From an uncultured Gemmatimonadota bacterium (GTDB lineage: Bacteria; Gemmatimonadota; Gemmatimonadetes; Gemmatimonadales; Gemmatimonadaceae): a stretch of DNA of 7,396 nt. Location of the stretch: assembly GCA_946479995.1 (NCBI GenBank), contig CAMLIU010000071.1:1-7396 (forward strand), read 5' to 3'. The translations under genes and the position numbers were made by a program. Of this stretch, positions 7,131-7,396 are shown in pieces. Positions within the stretch are counted from its first letter, which is position 1, and every line of letters begins with the position of its first letter. The notes beneath the pieces were generated by a model that saw only the letters and a list, made by a program, of their open reading frames with translations, was not told the origin of the DNA and did not search any database.

Positions 7131-7396
7131 TCACCATGACAGGTCCTCCGGCGCGGCGCGATGCGCGTTGCGGTACTCCTGCGAGATGCGCCCGCTCGTC
7201 ATGCGCAGCACACGGTCCGCCATCGCCGCGATGGCCACGTTGTGCGTGATGAGCGCCGTCGCCGAGCCGGTGTCGCGGTTGACCGTGGCGATCGTGCGCA
7301 GCACCATGCGCCCCGTCTCCACGTCCAGCGCGCCGGTGGGTTCGTCGCACAGGAGCACGTCCGGCTGCTTGGCCACCGCGCGCGCGATCGCCACGC
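7131..7396 (-). CDS. ABC transporter ATP-binding protein, MacB/LolD type (partial, N-terminus off the right edge)
   Basis: The C-terminal 88 or so residues of an ABC ATPase that would drive the downstream permease from the cytoplasmic face. Seen: VAIARA, which normally follows directly after the LSGG signature, then the Walker B and D-loop [12 protein letters not shown] with catalytic Glu, and the switch His in ITHN. A short tail ends in EDLSW at the stop at 7131-7133. The GTG at 7392-7394 is an internal valine, not a start; the two bases to its right fit an Arg codon, as in the usual QQR-VAIARA. Walker A, the Q-loop and most of the signature lie outside the window. EPTGALD is typical of the LolD/MacB/FtsE-like subfamily, which agrees with the FtsX-type partner. 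The operon promoter must also lie off the right edge. Confidence 0.93.
   Translation of the reverse strand, partial: VAIARAVAKQPDVLLCDEPTGALDVETGRMVLRTIATVNRDTGSATALITHNVAIAAMADRVLRMTSGRISQEYRNAHRAAPEDLSW

Noticed and set aside
6035..7249. 404-codon plus-strand frame opposite the permease and ATPase
   Set aside because: It is a His/Arg/Asp-rich antisense shadow that crosses the boundary of two real genes without any domain signal.
7131..7394. Complete 87-residue small protein starting at GTG 7394
   Set aside because: The sequence begins in the middle of a canonical ABC ATPase, immediately after where the signature motif should be. It is the end of a longer gene, not a separate small one.

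Overview
The window is a very GC-rich bacterial chromosome segment with strong G/C preference at third codon positions. It carries five protein genes and very little non-coding DNA. A membrane fusion (periplasmic adaptor) protein implies a cell with a periplasm, so a Gram-negative-type organism. The protein flavour and base composition would fit Gemmatimonadota or a similar high-GC soil lineage, but that assignment is a guess and no taxonomic marker gene is present. I see no tRNA, rRNA, CRISPR array, insertion sequence or phage gene.

Left part (1-3426): two divergent metabolic genes share a 297-bp intergenic region. On the minus strand is the first part of a zinc-dependent medium-chain alcohol dehydrogenase that runs off the left edge. 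On the plus strand is a complete phosphoenolpyruvate synthase (ppsA, 803 aa). The open frame of ppsA continues far upstream through the intergenic region and antisense to the dehydrogenase, but the real start is at 1015. The intergenic region holds a ribosome binding site for each gene, a compact palindrome close to the dehydrogenase start, and a recurring CAGGCA word.

Right part (3443-7396): a minus-strand operon read right to left encodes an ABC export system. It consists of an MacB/LolD-type ATPase (only the C-terminal part is in the window), a large permease built from two FtsX-type halves, and an HlyD/MacA-type adaptor. Spacings are 31 bp and 3 bp, which argues for co-transcription and translational coupling. 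The ATPase would power the permease, and the adaptor would link it across the periplasm, probably to a TolC-like channel encoded elsewhere. The substrate cannot be read from the sequence.

ppsA and the exporter operon converge at 3427-3442. A 12-bp perfect inverted repeat there spans the junction and includes the stop codon and last codons of the adaptor gene; it is the best candidate for a bidirectional terminator. I found no clearly new biological system. The points most worth a second look are the pairing of a duplicated FtsX permease with an adaptor, the terminator embedded in coding sequence, and the shared control region between the dehydrogenase and ppsA.
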